A DNA stretch of 64,000 nt from Siphonodentalium dalli (taxonomy: Eukaryota; Mollusca; Scaphopoda; Gadilida; Siphonodentaliidae), in NCBI GenBank assembly GCA_032622095.1, contig CP136061.1:25482991-25546990 (forward strand), read 5' to 3'. Shown piece by piece: positions 31,663 to 43,202 of this stretch (position 1 is the first letter of the stretch; the number at the start of each line of letters is the position of its first letter). Under the pieces are notes generated by a model that saw only the letters and a program-made list of their open reading frames with translations, was not told the origin of the DNA and made no database searches. Both the position numbers and the translations under genes were made by a program.

Positions 31663-33201
31663 TCACTTCGTCTTTGAAAACAGTTGAAGCTTATTATATC
31701 TCTCTCTATGTAGATTATATGTCAGTCTCCGTGAGTGGAAGTGTAAATCAGTAAGACCAGCTTTTGAAATATCGTTGGTAGCTGCACTGGGATCAATAAT
31801 CAGCTGCAATAGACTGTGTTTAGTTATGGGGTTTCCAAGCTGGTGTTCTTTTAGTACTGCATCCTCAAGTTTCGAACGGGCAGCGCTGCGTGCTCCATAT
31901 AATGCATTACAGTTAATAAGGAAGTGTTCCAATGTCTCAGGTGCTTTTCGACAGAGCTGACAAGTAGGGTCTACTTCATTCTTGTTGTACTTGGCACGGT
32001 TTGACTGGAGCGTGTAGGTACCGGTAACAATTTTTGCTTTGACAGGTATTCGTGTATAATCACGGCTACTGAGCTGACAAGTCTGAATAACTGGATGACA
32101 GGTTCCAGGGTGATAGATCTTAGAGATATGGTTGAGTGAGGGATACAGGATAGCTTCATTGAGAATAAGTTGTCGCCAATGCTTGTTCACCGCTTTATTG
32201 ATTATCATCTTCGTATGTAATTTTGGTGAAGGATTATGGGGCATATATAGAGGTTCTGGTAGGTTGTACATAAGAAGCAATTCTTTGATGGCGATAAACC
32301 AGCTATGACTGGTTGATGATTTACTGTCAAGTTGTCTTTGTGCCAACTGTCGTTCGCAGGATTTCTCAGGAAGTCGGCATATGTTGGTGAATAATCCAAT
32401 TGCTTCCTTGTGAATGATAGCTTCGATAGGTAGTAGTCCTGATAAAATGTAGATAGCTGATTTTGCAGCATTGTTCGGTAGAGATAGCAGTTGTCGTGCG
32501 AGTCGTCTCTGATGTAACTCCAGTTTCTCCAGCTGTGTACCCGATGATAATATAACCTCAAGTCCATAAGAATAGAGTGGGGATATGTATGTGTTGAACA
32601 GAGCAAATGCTGTTATTGGATCGACACCATTTTCACCATGGAGACCTGCTCCCATCAGTGCATATGCAGCTTTTGTAGCCCTCTTTATATTCTCATCCAC
32701 TGCTGTCTGGGATTGATTATTCCATGTTCTTGTGATACCCATATGCGAAGTGCTCTCAACTGTTGGCATGTCAGCACCGTTAATGTTAAGTGGTGGATAA
32801 ATTATTTCAGGCTGATTGGAGGTCTTTACTTGAAGGATGACACTCTTTTTCTTTTGAAGTAGGTAGCCTTCCTTACGGCTATAATCGTAGCAGATGTCGA
32901 CCAGATGTTGAAGTTTCAGTGGACAGTTACTGAGAAGAGTTACATCATCTGCACATGTTGGGGAGGTAACGTTGGATGGACCAATATATGTTGTGCAATC
33001 CGAAAGAGATAGACGGTACAGAAGGTCATTTATATATACTTTGTAGAGGTCAGCACTCAACACTCCACCTTGACGTACCCCTTGGTGATTGATGAAGCGT
33101 TGTGAAAGTTGGTTCTGCCATTTAACAGCTGTAGTTGCATTATCATACAGTTTCTTAACCGTAGTGAAACTGCGCAAGCTCACGTCAATATCACAAGTCA
33201 A
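31663..33201 (-). CDS. 5'-truncated LINE ORF2 with open RT C-terminal half (LINE-d)
   Basis: This is an unbroken 512-codon frame on the minus strand. It begins inside the RT palm (DNATTAVKWQNQLSQRFINH), then GVRQGGVLSADLYKVYINDL and SPTCADDVTLL (catalytic CADD at 32944-32955), the thumb, a long C-terminal region with RLARQLLSLPNN and RIPVKAKIVTGTYTLQSNRA, and a zinc knuckle CQLC...HFLINC near residues 430-445. Everything before the palm (endonuclease, RT fingers, first catalytic Asp) is missing at 33201, the usual result of 5' truncation on insertion. The lack of stops points to a young insertion. It lies tail to tail with LINE-c but is clearly divergent from it in sequence. Confidence 0.8.
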   Translation of the reverse strand: MTCDIDVSLRSFTTVKKLYDNATTAVKWQNQLSQRFINHQGVRQGGVLSADLYKVYINDLLYRLSLSDCTTYIGPSNVTSPTCADDVTLLSNCPLKLQHLVDICYDYSRKEGYLLQKKKSVILQVKTSNQPEIIYPPLNINGADMPTVESTSHMGITRTWNNQSQTAVDENIKRATKAAYALMGAGLHGENGVDPITAFALFNTYISPLYSYGLEVILSSGTQLEKLELHQRRLARQLLSLPNNAAKSAIYILSGLLPIEAIIHKEAIGLFTNICRLPEKSCERQLAQRQLDSKSSTSHSWFIAIKELLLMYNLPEPLYMPHNPSPKLHTKMIINKAVNKHWRQLILNEAILYPSLNHISKIYHPGTCHPVIQTCQLSSRDYTRIPVKAKIVTGTYTLQSNRAKYNKNEVDPTCQLCRKAPETLEHFLINCNALYGARSAARSKLEDAVLKEHQLGNPITKHSLLQLIIDPSAATNDISKAGLTDLHFHSRRLTYNLHRERYNKLQLFSKTK

Positions 33202-33308
33202 AAAATAATATCAAACACTGATTGATTTCAGATGCGAAATCGTGGCGTATCATTGACTAACTCGACTTGTGATGTACGTAAAAATGATACCGGTAGCTGG
33301 AATGATAG

Positions 33309-33750
33309 TACTCTTGGGCTCCAAATAAAAGTGCAGACCCAAATAATAGTGCAGGGGGTAAAATTCTATTGAAAGTTAATAAACGTGCAGACCCAAATAA
33401 TAGTGCAGGGGGGAACTCTGAGCAAAACATCAACACATTAACTGTGGTTAAACCAAGTATTTGTATTGTACTAAGGTCAAGTATAGGAATCAAGACAGTA
33501 TGTGTCATGTGGTGTTTTATTCAATATTTAAATGTTCACATGTATGCCATATACATGTACATGCATAAAGTAATACCGGTAAGCTCAACATTTTGATATC
33601 TGAATCATAGAAATCTTGAGTTTGTGTTAATTTCAATTTTCATAGCATCAAAATTAATAAACATGCAGACCCAAATAAGCACTGTGCAGGGGGGAAATTA
33701 CCCAATAAAATAATAAACGTGCATGCATGTTTATTTGGAGCCCAAGAGTA
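33309..33750. mobile_element. TIR element with GTGCAGACCCAAATAATAG repeats
   Basis: The 21-bp ends are perfect inverted repeats (TACTCTTGGGCTCCAAATAA and its complement, 33309-33329 and 33730-33750). Inside, the phrase GTGCAGACCCAAATAATAG followed by GTGCAGGGGG occurs at 33331, 33384 and, varied, near 33664. It has no transposase, so I take it as a non-autonomous DNA element of unknown superfamily. Confidence 0.8.
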
Positions 33751-33759
33751 GGGTAGTCA

Positions 33760-34090
33760 ATCACATGCTTATATAATGAACAGCCCACGATATCATCATC
33801 TATGACAACATCGCAATCGTGTGAACAAACAATCCATTATTTTTGTCAGGCCCGATTCCTCCACTTACGATTGAATCGTGGTCGTCTGAACGTTTCACCA
33901 GTGGAACGCCCAGACATATTTGTGCCGGCCTGACATGCCTGTCAACCGATATGATGGCCAGATATATTGTCATAAATAATAAGATATAATAGCAATTTTT
34001 TTACCTGTCTTGTTGACTTATAAAATAAATTAAGAATTTCCTCACGTGAAAATTTATGTTAGAGTACGAACATGTAGTCGGTCATGTCAC
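33760..34090. other. Unassigned spacer
   Basis: Contains CCACTTACGATTGAATCGTG, shared in part with sequences near 1650, 4671 and 28590. No gene seen. Confidence 0.35.
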
Positions 34091-34614
34091 TTAGGGGCTT
34101 GTTACATGAGCCGGGACAACTCGGTTAGCCGAGACAACCCGGTCTGCCGGGACAAATCAATCATGCTGTTATGTGAGCCGAGACAACTCGGTTAGCTGGG
34201 ATAACTCGATTGACGTTCACGCAACTAGATATTCGTCTAGTTGTCTTTGAATCACGCATCACAACGTCGGTCCATAATGTCAGCACGCCCATAACTGAGT
34301 GGCTTTGGTAGTGATTAAACGTCACTCACACGATGCGAGCATTTTATTGGCGAACGTCATATCAAGTTACAATGAATGGTGTTACGTTCCAGACTTTCAT
34401 CCCGGCTAGTTGGGATGACTCGCTGTTACGCAAGCCAAGCTGTCCCGGCTAACCCAGTTGTCCCGGTTAGGCAGGATGGGGAAACTTGGTTTGCCGAGTT
34501 GCCCCGGCTCATGTAACAGCACACCATTATTTTAGTGAGAAAGGACCGAGGCACCCGGCAGACCGGGTTGTCCCGGCTAACCGAGTTGTCCCGGCTCATG
34601 TAACAAGCCCCTAA
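34091..34614. mobile_element. TIR element, TTAGGGGCTTGTTACATGAG ends
   Basis: The termini are inverted repeats of about 60 bp (TTAGGGGCTTG...CCGGGACAACTCGGTTAGCC at the left, the complement at the right). Each end carries a second internal copy of the same motif (CATGTAACA/TGTTATGTGAG then CCGGGACAACTC near 34155 and 34440-34510). The GC content of the ends stands out from the AT-rich neighbourhood. There is no coding capacity. Confidence 0.85.
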
Positions 34615-35137
34615 ATACATAGGCCTACAGGGCACTCAAAGAATTCTTGGAAAAATGACCACATCATGCTTGATTCTAGTTCACATTTACGCATTCGTCA
34701 ATATTTAACACATTTACAATGATTTTTCAAAAGCAAATTCTTGTTAAATATATAACAATTAAACAGTGATTTATTTACAAACATCAATTCAATGGAAAAC
34801 TACATTACTTCTGAATGGACACTCGGAACTATCGGATCGTTCAATGAAAATGTTGCATTGCGCTGTGGAAGTCGAAGATAAAATTATTGCCGCAATCAAT
34901 AATCGCATTGAAATCACACCAAATTTTATTGTAATCGACCCACTCTACCCGCTGTCAGTTCATAATCCAGCTAATCCACATTACTTCATGATATTTCTCA
35001 ATCCAGTCGGCGGTGGGATTTTTTTCAGGGCACGTATGCCAGGGTGGGTGTGTTGTCGATGGGACCAACACATTTTTTCCGCAACTCAATTTTTTTTTTC
35101 CTGCATGTTTTTTGACTGTTTTTGCAATGAGTTTGAC
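34615..35137. other. Unassigned spacer
   Basis: An open frame of 134 codons (34766-35170) crosses into the neighbouring MITE and shows no domain, so it is unlikely to be a gene. Confidence 0.3.
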
Positions 35138-35410
35138 TTAAAGGTACTCAATCCGATCAGACGTTCCTAAATTACCATTTCTTTGGCTTCGGGGTTATTA
35201 AGTGGTTTAAACAGAAAACTCGAGTGGTAATTTTTCTGTTTAAACTCTAGTTTCTGGCCCAGAAACAATTATATAACTAACTTGAAAAATCTATATCTGA
35301 TCACGCTGAGCTTTGACAGGTAGGTTCCTTGACTCGATTCAAATATATTTTAACCCCGAAGCCAAAGAAATAGTAATTTAGGAGCGTCTGATCGGATTGA
35401 GTACCTTTAA
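35138..35410. mobile_element. MITE family B, copy 1
   Basis: The ends TTAAAGGTACTCAATCCG and CGGATTGAGTACCTTTAA are inverted. The repeat extends about 55 bp with few mismatches through CCTAAATTAC and TTTGGCTTCGGGG. The centre holds a GTTTAAACAGAAAAC...GTTTAAAC mirrored pair. Diverged relatives lie at 36797-37142 and 46155-46585. The first bases, TTAAAGGT, are the same as in MITE family A. Confidence 0.85.
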
Positions 35411-36369
35411 AACACCTTAGAATAAGAGAAATAATGTAATTCTAACTGCTAAACTGGCTGCAGGCAGTTGTCGTGTTGTATTTTGTTGCAAATTTTGAAA
35501 TCCAAGATGGCCGCTGGCGCCTGGCAGCCATATTTGTTTGGCCGAATAACCCCAAAATGACACATTCCTATTTACATGTTATGTTAACATCCATGAATGC
35601 ACAGAAATTCATATACAGCTGTTTACAGTGAATTCCCCCTTCCCCCTTGCAAATCTCTGTTTTAGTGTTAAAAGGGGGGGGGGGTTGGGTGTCCAAAAAT
35701 GGTCGGAAAAAACTGCCGAAAACAGAAAAAAAATTTGGATGTGGGGGTGAGTGAGTCCCAACTAGGGTCGAAAAGTTAAAATCAGCATACATGTACGTGC
35801 CTGAATTTTTTTCCGACCTCCCCCCTTATCCAGTTAGGATTCTCTCTTAACCAAAATATGGTAATACATACCAAATAAGGAATTTACTATGATAGTATTG
35901 TGAGTTGTAAGTTGTAGACACACCAAACGCAAATCTAAATATAAGGAAACAACGCATTATCGTGACTGCTTATAAACATTCACTGCTCTTTTTGCTCGAC
36001 TTGCATTTTCTCTGACACAAAGCATGTTTTGTGAATAATATCACATTCATATACTAATTATGCTATACTATATAATAGTATCTTCTTGAGGAAATTATCA
36101 TAATTTGATAAATGTTATTTCTAAACTGTAACCTAAATGAAGGCCGCCAGTCCCGAAGTCATGAAGAATGTGATTACTCACACCCCACCCATGCTGGGTA
36201 TTTCATTTGTCATCAAACCATGCTATTAACATGCCTGCAATAATGTTTTCTTTGTTTGAAATCCTATATGTCGTGGCCGGTACATTGAAAAGATTTATAT
36301 ACAGAACAATATGTGATATTTTAAGTAAATCTATAGATGTACATGTCATATCATATACTAGTGCATGTC
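35411..36369. other. Intergenic with G/C homopolymers
   Basis: A phrase CCAAGATGGCCGC (35501) resembles the reverse complement of the 54.5-54.9 kb repeat. A G run lies at about 35675-35685. No gene seen. Confidence 0.35.
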
Positions 36370-36624
36370 CAAGCCTTAAAATAGTGTGCTTGTCATTTGC
36401 AGAATGAGGTCCCCAGAAGGTGAATTTAGTGATGCTATCCCGCACAGTGGGCTAGCATCACAAAATTCACCCTCTGGCGAGCTCATCCTGCTTACACCTT
36501 AGCAGAAGGAGGTTCACTGAGGGTGAATTTGGTGATGCTAGCCCACTATGCGGGGGTAGCGTCTCTAAATTCTTCCTCTGGGGACCTCATTCTGCAAATG
36601 ACAGACACACTATTTCAAGGCTTG
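36370..36624. mobile_element. 255-bp palindromic element
   Basis: CAAGCC...ATAGTGTG...GTCATTTGCAGAATGAGG at the left pairs with CCTCATTCTGCAAATGAC...CACACTAT...GGCTTG at the right. The inner arms (GGTGAATTTAGTGATGCTA and TAGCATCAC...TTCACC) pair again, giving two nested hairpins. It has no coding capacity. Confidence 0.8.
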
Positions 36625-36796
36625 TGGGTATCATTTTATAAGACCTGTATGTTATATTTTATAGAGGACGGTCCAGGACGGTCAGCTAGAAGTCTTGCTG
36701 TGGAAGTAAATTGACTGGAAGACGTACACTGGACCAAAGTTGGAACTTGGATGTATTCAATTTACAACTGTAAGTTTTTATATAGATACTGATCAC

Positions 36797-37142
36797 TTAG
36801 AAGATGTATAATCTGATTTGACGGGCCCTAAATTACTATTTCTTCAGCTTCGAGTTTAAATAATATTTGATTTGAGTTGAGGAACCTATCCCTCAAAGCT
36901 CTGAGTTATCAAATCTGTTAATTTTATCCACCTCGATTATTTGTCAGCCAACCAAACATTCCACTGACTTCTTCTAGAAATATGCAGATATACAAAATAT
37001 TGAGAGGTCTCGCAAATCAATTTCAGAAGATAACATGATGAAAAGTAATGTTGGAAGACTGTTGGCTTTTGGTGTAAATTTCCGTTGTTCATGTTGTAAC
37101 TGGATGATCCGGGGACAATCAGATCGGATTGTGCATCTTTAA
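36797..37142. mobile_element. MITE family B, copy 2 (diverged)
   Basis: The order CCCTAAATTACTATTTCTTC, GCTTCGAG, TTGATTTGAGTTGAGGAACC and the end CAGATCGGATTGTGCATC TTTAA follows copy 1, with much mutation and extra internal sequence. Confidence 0.55.
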
Positions 37143-39278
37143 CAAAAAGCCTTATGTTGTATGTTTGTTGAATTTATGTCTAAATTCCCTTCCTATGGAA
37201 AAGAGTCCAAACAAATAATCTCTAGCAGATTGGGTGCTTCTAAGTGTCAAGGTATGGAATAAGACTAAATAAAATAATGCCTGTGAAGGGTAACTGGAGA
37301 TAAAAAAAACAGGGCAATTTGGGGGGGGGGGTGAATAATCACCGCATTTTGCACTTTAATTCACAGAATACTGATGACAATATATTAACCATAACCAGGA
37401 TGGCCTTATAAATGGCCTTATAAATATCCAATGACCTGATGTGCTTTTAAAGACAAATTAAAGTGATGTGAAACAATCCAGTGAGGTGTTCCCGGACCTG
37501 CTGATGGAATAATAAATAATCATGCCAAAATAAGTTATACAAATAGTCAGAAAACTACGTCATTGTTATAAACAAATTAAACTCAGTGATTAGTATTGGG
37601 ACAATCATTTCATTTAATGTTTATACTCAATAAGGTGCCCTGAATAAAGTAGTAAATGTTCACATTTGTGCGTGGTTCAATCGTTGTGTTCTCTGAAATG
37701 TTACAGTGGATATGGTTGGAATTTTAGTTCTTAATCTCAGGTTTTTGCTACATAATTCCAGTGGGGATAGTGATTGGATACTTACTGATTGTTTATATGC
37801 ACCCATACCGGTATATGCCTGTTTAAAAAAAGAGGGGATGTATTATGCTGCGTGTATGTCTGTTAGTTCGCTTTTGGATTCCAGATGTCAGATGATAACT
37901 TTAGACAGTCTCAACTGAATTGAATGAAATTTGAAATATGTGTGTTTTATTTGTACAAAATACAGGTCAAGTTTGAGTTTTGGTTCAGCACGTCAATTTC
38001 ACCAGAGTTAAAGGCCTTTTGTTGGAATTGCCATGGGCATATTTTGCCATGCCCTAACAATGCTTTTAATATTCAATGAAATAAGTCTGCAATATATGTC
38101 TTTAAATCTGACTTTTCCTAAACATAGTATTTTATGCATTTCTTTTCAGAGTATGTTTGTTCACTGGCATTGGAAACTTTAGTACCAGAATGTGTGTTAT
38201 CTGTGCAGATATTTGTCAACTTTTCATACATAAATATTGTACCACAATATACAAGTGTGGTGCAGCCTGTGGGAAGTTAGTAACATGCTATGCTGTCAAG
38301 TGCTACTATATTCATCAGATGCCAATATAAAGGAGTTTGCTGATCTTTAAATTTCTACTGCATGACAGGTGTACAAACAGATGAGCTCCTGCTGTCATTC
38401 TTGGGAATATAAGAAGGGTGTGATGAACTATATATTAAGTGTTAATTCATTGCAATTGTTGCAATGGTGAGGTGTGCACAGACATCAGGAATATACACTG
38501 CTGTGGAAGAATGGCTAGGATGACAATTATTCCTGCTGGATAAGTTTGAATTAAAGTTTAATTTCCAAAATCTCACTGTGTCTTCATTGATGTTTATCTT
38601 AAAACTTCATTCAACATAGATGCAACCAATTATGTCATTTGGACAATTTACTTCATCTTCGACTCTTAATTTTGGTTGCTTATGATATGATTCGTGAATG
38701 GGGTGGCCCTCACATGTGCAGGCAAATTACATGCCTCAATTTAAGGTTACTGACAGCAATTAAATGGTAGAATAGTCCTCAGGAGTTTGTGATTTCAGGA
38801 AATTTTACATGTAATTTGCCACATCTTGCAACACCTTGTGGAACTTAGTTATATGCCAGCAAGCACTCTTGAAAAAGTAATCACAAAATTATGTGAGAAA
38901 CATTTGACTGTTTGAGGACCAACTGTTTCTATCATAATAATTTCAGGACTGTGTAAACAGTAAATAAGTGATAACCATAAATTTTTTTTTTACATGGTCA
39001 CCGTTTATTTTCTGTTTACTTGGCAACCATAATTATTATGGTAGAAACCGTCACAAATAATGGGTTTTCGTATAATATAAGATTTTACCAATAGACAAAA
39101 AGAACCCATATACATGTACATGTATGTTTGTGGGAGGGTATGAAAGCCATAATATAGAAATTTGATAGCCTGTAGTATGCAAGTGATCAGCTGAATTTCT
39201 GTTCTGGAAATGGAATCTGGTGGCATCTGTTTCAGACTGTATAGCATCCTGAGTCTGAAGCCTTTTATAATTAGCCCT
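37143..39278. other. Intergenic, nothing recognised
   Basis: A G run lies at about 37321-37330. Short frames (for example 37706-37918, 70 codons) show no family resemblance. This is one of the less repetitive parts of the window, and an intron or non-coding transcript could lie here unseen. Confidence 0.35.
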
Positions 39279-39626
39279 TTAAAGATGGATTATCTCTTTA
39301 AATAACAAATTTTAAATAGTTGCGTGGGTATAAAATAATAGATATGAACTGAAGACCTATGTCCGGAAAAGCTTCTATCAATTAATATTGATTTTATTTC
39401 GAATATTAAATCGGGCCCATTTATGTTACTATTTTTAGAACCGACCATTCGGATGAGACCGTATTGCGATATAGAGCACTGGGCTGTTCCTACCAGAAAA
39501 TATTCGAAATAAAATTAATATTAATCGATAGAAGCATTTCCGGACAGGAGTCTTCGATTCAAATCTAATATTTTATACCCCGGTAACTATATAATACCTG
39601 TTTACAAAGAGATAATCCACCTTTAA
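39279..39626. mobile_element. MITE family A, copy 2 (internally deleted)
   Basis: The ends TTAAAGATGGATTATCTC and GAGATAATCCACCTTTAA are intact. The central part present in copies 1 and 3 (the GTGTTTGTT/GTTCGTTAGC stretch) is missing, and CGGGCCCATTTATGTTAC with ACCGACCATTCGGATGAGAC is kept. The orientation is the same as copy 1. Confidence 0.85.
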
Positions 39627-39644
39627 TATATAAATGGATTGGTA

Positions 39645-39699
39645 ATTATAAATGAAAATCAATTTATGACTCGAGTCATAAATTAATTTTCATTATAAT
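39645..39699. repeat. 55-bp palindrome centred on ACTCGAGT
   Basis: ATTATAAATGAAAATCAATT...ATGACTCGAGTCAT...AATTTTCATTATAAT, a near-perfect palindrome with almost no loop, directly after MITE A copy 2. Confidence 0.8.
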
Positions 39700-39859
39700 T
39701 TTACATGTCGAACTTGGAAAACCAAATTCATTCATGTGTTGCATATATTTTGTTAAGTATGGATATGGTACAATAAATGGGTGGATTTAGTGTACAGTAC
39801 CCCTTAAAGGTTGCATAAGTATGTTGTATGGCACATTTATCAATAAATTGTGCAAAAAA

Positions 39860-40000
39860 GGAACTTTTTGGTCAAAACCAAAATTGGGTTTTGATCAAAA
39901 CCAGTTGGCGCTTGGTATTTGGTTTTGATCAAAACCTAATTTGGTTACATATATGGGACAAAGTTCAAAACCAAATTTGGTATTTTAAAAAACCAAAATG
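39860..40000. repeat. GGTTTTGATCAAAACC palindrome cluster 2
   Basis: Two perfect copies of the 16-mer (39887-39902 and 39921-39936), with half-sites GGTCAAAACC, TTCAAAACC and AAAAAACC around them. The same word is at 25028-25130. Confidence 0.85.
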
Positions 40001-40010
40001 TTTAAGAGTG

Positions 40011-40078
40011 TATAAGGATGTTTTGCCAATTAAACTTATTTGCCATCTGTAATTATGTTGGATATATAAATTGTGGCC
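40011..40078. repeat. 68-bp segment shared with ZNF 3' regions
   Basis: TATAAGGATGTTTTGCCAAT through ATATATAAATTGTGGCC matches 9917-9984 and the copy near 13895-13963 with two differences seen. It has sharp ends and lacks any ZNF sequence beside it here, so the ZNF spacer and this site may share a small insertion. Confidence 0.8.
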
Positions 40079-40079
40079 A

Positions 40080-41700
40080 AACGAGCACTTAGTTTCTAAC
40101 GGCTCGCTTGAGATTGACGAAATAGATGACGAACAGTTGGACCCAATTCCACGCCCATGCGCATTTGTGTTAAATTCTAGCGCATTTCCGCACGATACCT
40201 CGCACAAATGGACGTAAACCACGCCGATGCACACCTCTTTTTCGAAGCGCTTTTATGATATCAGACACGATAGTCCGCACTGCGCTTTTGTGAAAATCTA
40301 TATGACATTTGCGCAGTCCAAATAGTTTGCTCGTTTTTGCTTTCAATCACACAATTCCGCAGTGCGCCTTTGTGTCATATCTGCACACTTACATTTATGT
40401 CATATTCCACATGTGACATGTCTGGGAAAAGTGACAATTCGTCTGCCATACTAATAATTATTCTAGCTGAATTCAGCTATAGACCATGGTAGGGATAGCG
40501 ATAATTATGCATTTTGGGAACAAACGTTTTCAAACATCGCCACGTGTTGGAAATATCATGCATTTATTTGGGAGATTTAGAGTCCATGGGTCTTTAATAA
40601 AACTAATTATAAATTTTTGTTCATATGCTATCTGAATTTGTGACGTAAAGATTTTTTTCAGATACGAAAACTTTTTTCGCATAGTAGAACGGTGGGCTTA
40701 CATCATTAATGTCGTAAGTCAAGGGGCCAACCCACATCAGTCGATGTGCAAACTCTCATGACCATCAGAAACAGCCATCGTCGCCACAACTATCTTAACA
40801 ACATTCTCCTATTTATATAAACGTCGACTACTCACGCTTCTGGATTAAATTCTCGGTCAGAGGTGGAACGTTTTGGATACTTTTCAGTTGAATAACGTAT
40901 CTAAGATGTTTTAGTTTTCACCACAAATAAGTTATGCCCCACATAAATGGTTATTTGATATGAACTAAAACAACTTGACCCATATTTCTACCATATAGCC
41001 CTATACTTGATGCTATAGTCAGACTTGGTTAAGCCTTATTTTTGCACCGGTGCGAGATGCATCATCGTGACAGCCACATCACGATCTACGTTTACGGCTA
41101 AGCTTTATTTCCCAACTATGCTGCACAGAAGATGATAATGCATGGTACTGTAGAGACTGATGTGCGAAAGGAAATAACATAATATCTAACATGTAATTAA
41201 GTGTTGTCATATGTCTGTAAATATGTGCATCTGATAATCCATATATATCCTACTATTTTCTTGAATATAATTAAAGCACATAATTATGAACATAGCAGAA
41301 GATATATATTCAAGTTAACGCGAATTCGGTAAATGGGAAAGTTACAGGACGACGTTGTTCGTCGACTTTCATTGAAATCGACATGATGACATCTTATATA
41401 TGAATGAAATGGACATTATGAAATGGAACGCTTCTCCGTCTAGCCTGAGTATCTCAAGTGGAGAGCGCCAATTAAACAAAATGGTTAGTTCAGTTCCACT
41501 CTCGACAACGTAGAACTATGTTCACGTTTGAGTACTTTGATGTTAGTAGTGTTATTTGGGGGTTAAACACATGAGGTGGTGAACCCGTTTGTTTACGTCT
41601 TGGATTTCTCAGATACCCGGATATACGGTTGGTATAATTTATTAACGAAATTACGATTAGGGTCTATATATAATTATTATCCCACGACATAAGCCTTATG
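40080..41700. other. Intergenic, nothing recognised
   Basis: Repeated words around GCGCTTTTGTG/CGCAGT (about 40150-40390) hint at an old repeat. No gene seen. Confidence 0.35.
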
Positions 41701-41739
41701 TAAATCTTATTTGGTGGGAATCTATAAAATTATAAATTA

Positions 41740-42066
41740 TAAGAATTGTTTTAAACACCATATATACCCTCATGTAAGTGGTTTAGCTTTTGATTCGTTA
41801 ATTAATTTAGCGTATGTTCATATTAACCTTATCTTTTCATAGTTTTTGCGTGTTATTTTAAACATATATCGCGATAAGTAGGCACATGATTGTACTCCTT
41901 CCAAAATGTAAAAAAAAAAATAATTCAATTGCTCATCGTATTTTGATTGATTTTATGCGACAAAATAGTCGAAACATTGAGAAAACTGGGCTAACTAGGC
42001 CTACTTAATGTGTTTCGCTGTTAGAAAACGCCTGATAAAGTAGTTCTCAATGGATAGAGTACCGTA
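41740..42066 (+). promoter_or_regulatory. Distal upstream region shared by ZNF2 and the 60-kb copy
   Basis: Matches 59990-60310 through ATACCCTCATGT, CTTTTCATAGTTTTTGC, ACTCCTTCCAAAATGT, TGCTCATCGTATTTT and CCGTAGGGGAGACCCGGG. The similarity is about 85% by eye. The two loci therefore share at least 1.2 kb of duplicated upstream DNA, interrupted here by the 42067-42906 element. Confidence 0.6.
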
Positions 42067-42906
42067 GGGGAGACCCGGGCAAAGCGGATCTCCTAAGGTT
42101 TTCTTGTACAACCGTGCAAGTGCAACCGGCAATCAGAAATATTAGCACTGTCCGCTTCTAATCACAACGGCATAACATTTGACGCGTAGAATGCATTCAG
42201 ATGCATCTATTGGGTTGGTTGCTATGGTGATTTTAAATTTTTTGACCCGCTTTGCCCGGCCGTCGGGCAAATCGGATCACCACATCGGACAAGGCGGATC
42301 AGCAAATGAATCCTTCTGAAAATGCAATGCTACTCAACTAGTTATATACTTTTCAGTTTTATTTATGACAATTATAATACATATTTATTGCACATAATTA
42401 AAATCGCGTTTTTTTCAAACGTTCAATGTTTTCAATTATGGGCATGCTCCGACAAGGCACGAGTTTTGTCGCCATCTTATTAAAATTGTCCAAATTCACT
42501 TAATCTACGCATGTGTCCCGGAAGTTAGTCATGTTATGAATGATCCGCTTTGCCCACAACACATCTTTTTTACAGTCCGGGGTATTACGCGGGTGTCCTA
42601 TCGAATTTAGCAAATTGACATATTGTCTTATTCCACACATGTATTGCCTATATAAGACACCGACAACATTTATTCGGGTAGATGGGTATGTGATCTTCGA
42701 CCTGCACAATATATATATGCGCAAACGCACAATAATTATAAATTTGCTAAAATCGTAAAATGTCGACGAAAATGTTCTACTGGGCTACAAGCCTACAACA
42801 TTTTAGAATACCTTGTTTTATGTGGGAATGTATAAAAACTAACCCAACACGAAACGACCTTATTCTAAAATACGGACAGATAATGATCCGCTTTGCCCGG
42901 TTCTCC
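42067..42906. mobile_element. TIR element with GGGCAAAGCGGATC ends
   Basis: The left end GGGGAGACCCGGGCAAAGCG and right end CGCTTTGCCCGGTTCTCC are inverted repeats of about 22 bp. The same core recurs internally (CCGCTTTGCCCGGCC and GGGCAAATCGGATC, about 42244-42275; GATCCGCTTTGCCCACA at 42541). It has no transposase. In the homologous upstream region at 60 kb only GTAGGGGAGACCCGGG of this end remains, so the element appears to have been present in the ancestor and deleted there. Confidence 0.7.
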
Positions 42907-43202
42907 ACTACTTGACCGAGGGCTGATTGGTGTGTTATAATTTTTAGTGGACTATGTATTGTTTCATTGTTCTATTCCGCCCACCACTACTTAAGACCAC
43001 TTTTTGAAACGCCTGTTTCGTGATAGAATTTTGTTTTATTTTGTGTGGCGCTTACCATCACAGAGTTTATGAACCGTATCGGTCGTCTTTTCGATAACTG
43101 TACACGAAGGTTTGTTATACCCGGAATTTAATCCTGTCAATGCCAGCATTGAGTTCTGTACGGTGACACTACATAGTTGTATACAGTTATAATTATCAGA
43201 TT
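42907..43202 (+). promoter_or_regulatory. Proximal upstream region of ZNF2
   Basis: Homologous to 7616-7886 and 60355-60640 (GAGGGCTGATTGG, CTATGTATTG, TTCTATTCCGCCCACCACTA, GAAACGCCTGTTTCGTGATA). A segment just before and after the ATG (about 43180-43230) is absent from the other two copies. Confidence 0.5.

Noticed and set aside
34766-35170. 134-codon gene
   Set aside because: The frame runs into MITE B and has no recognisable domain.
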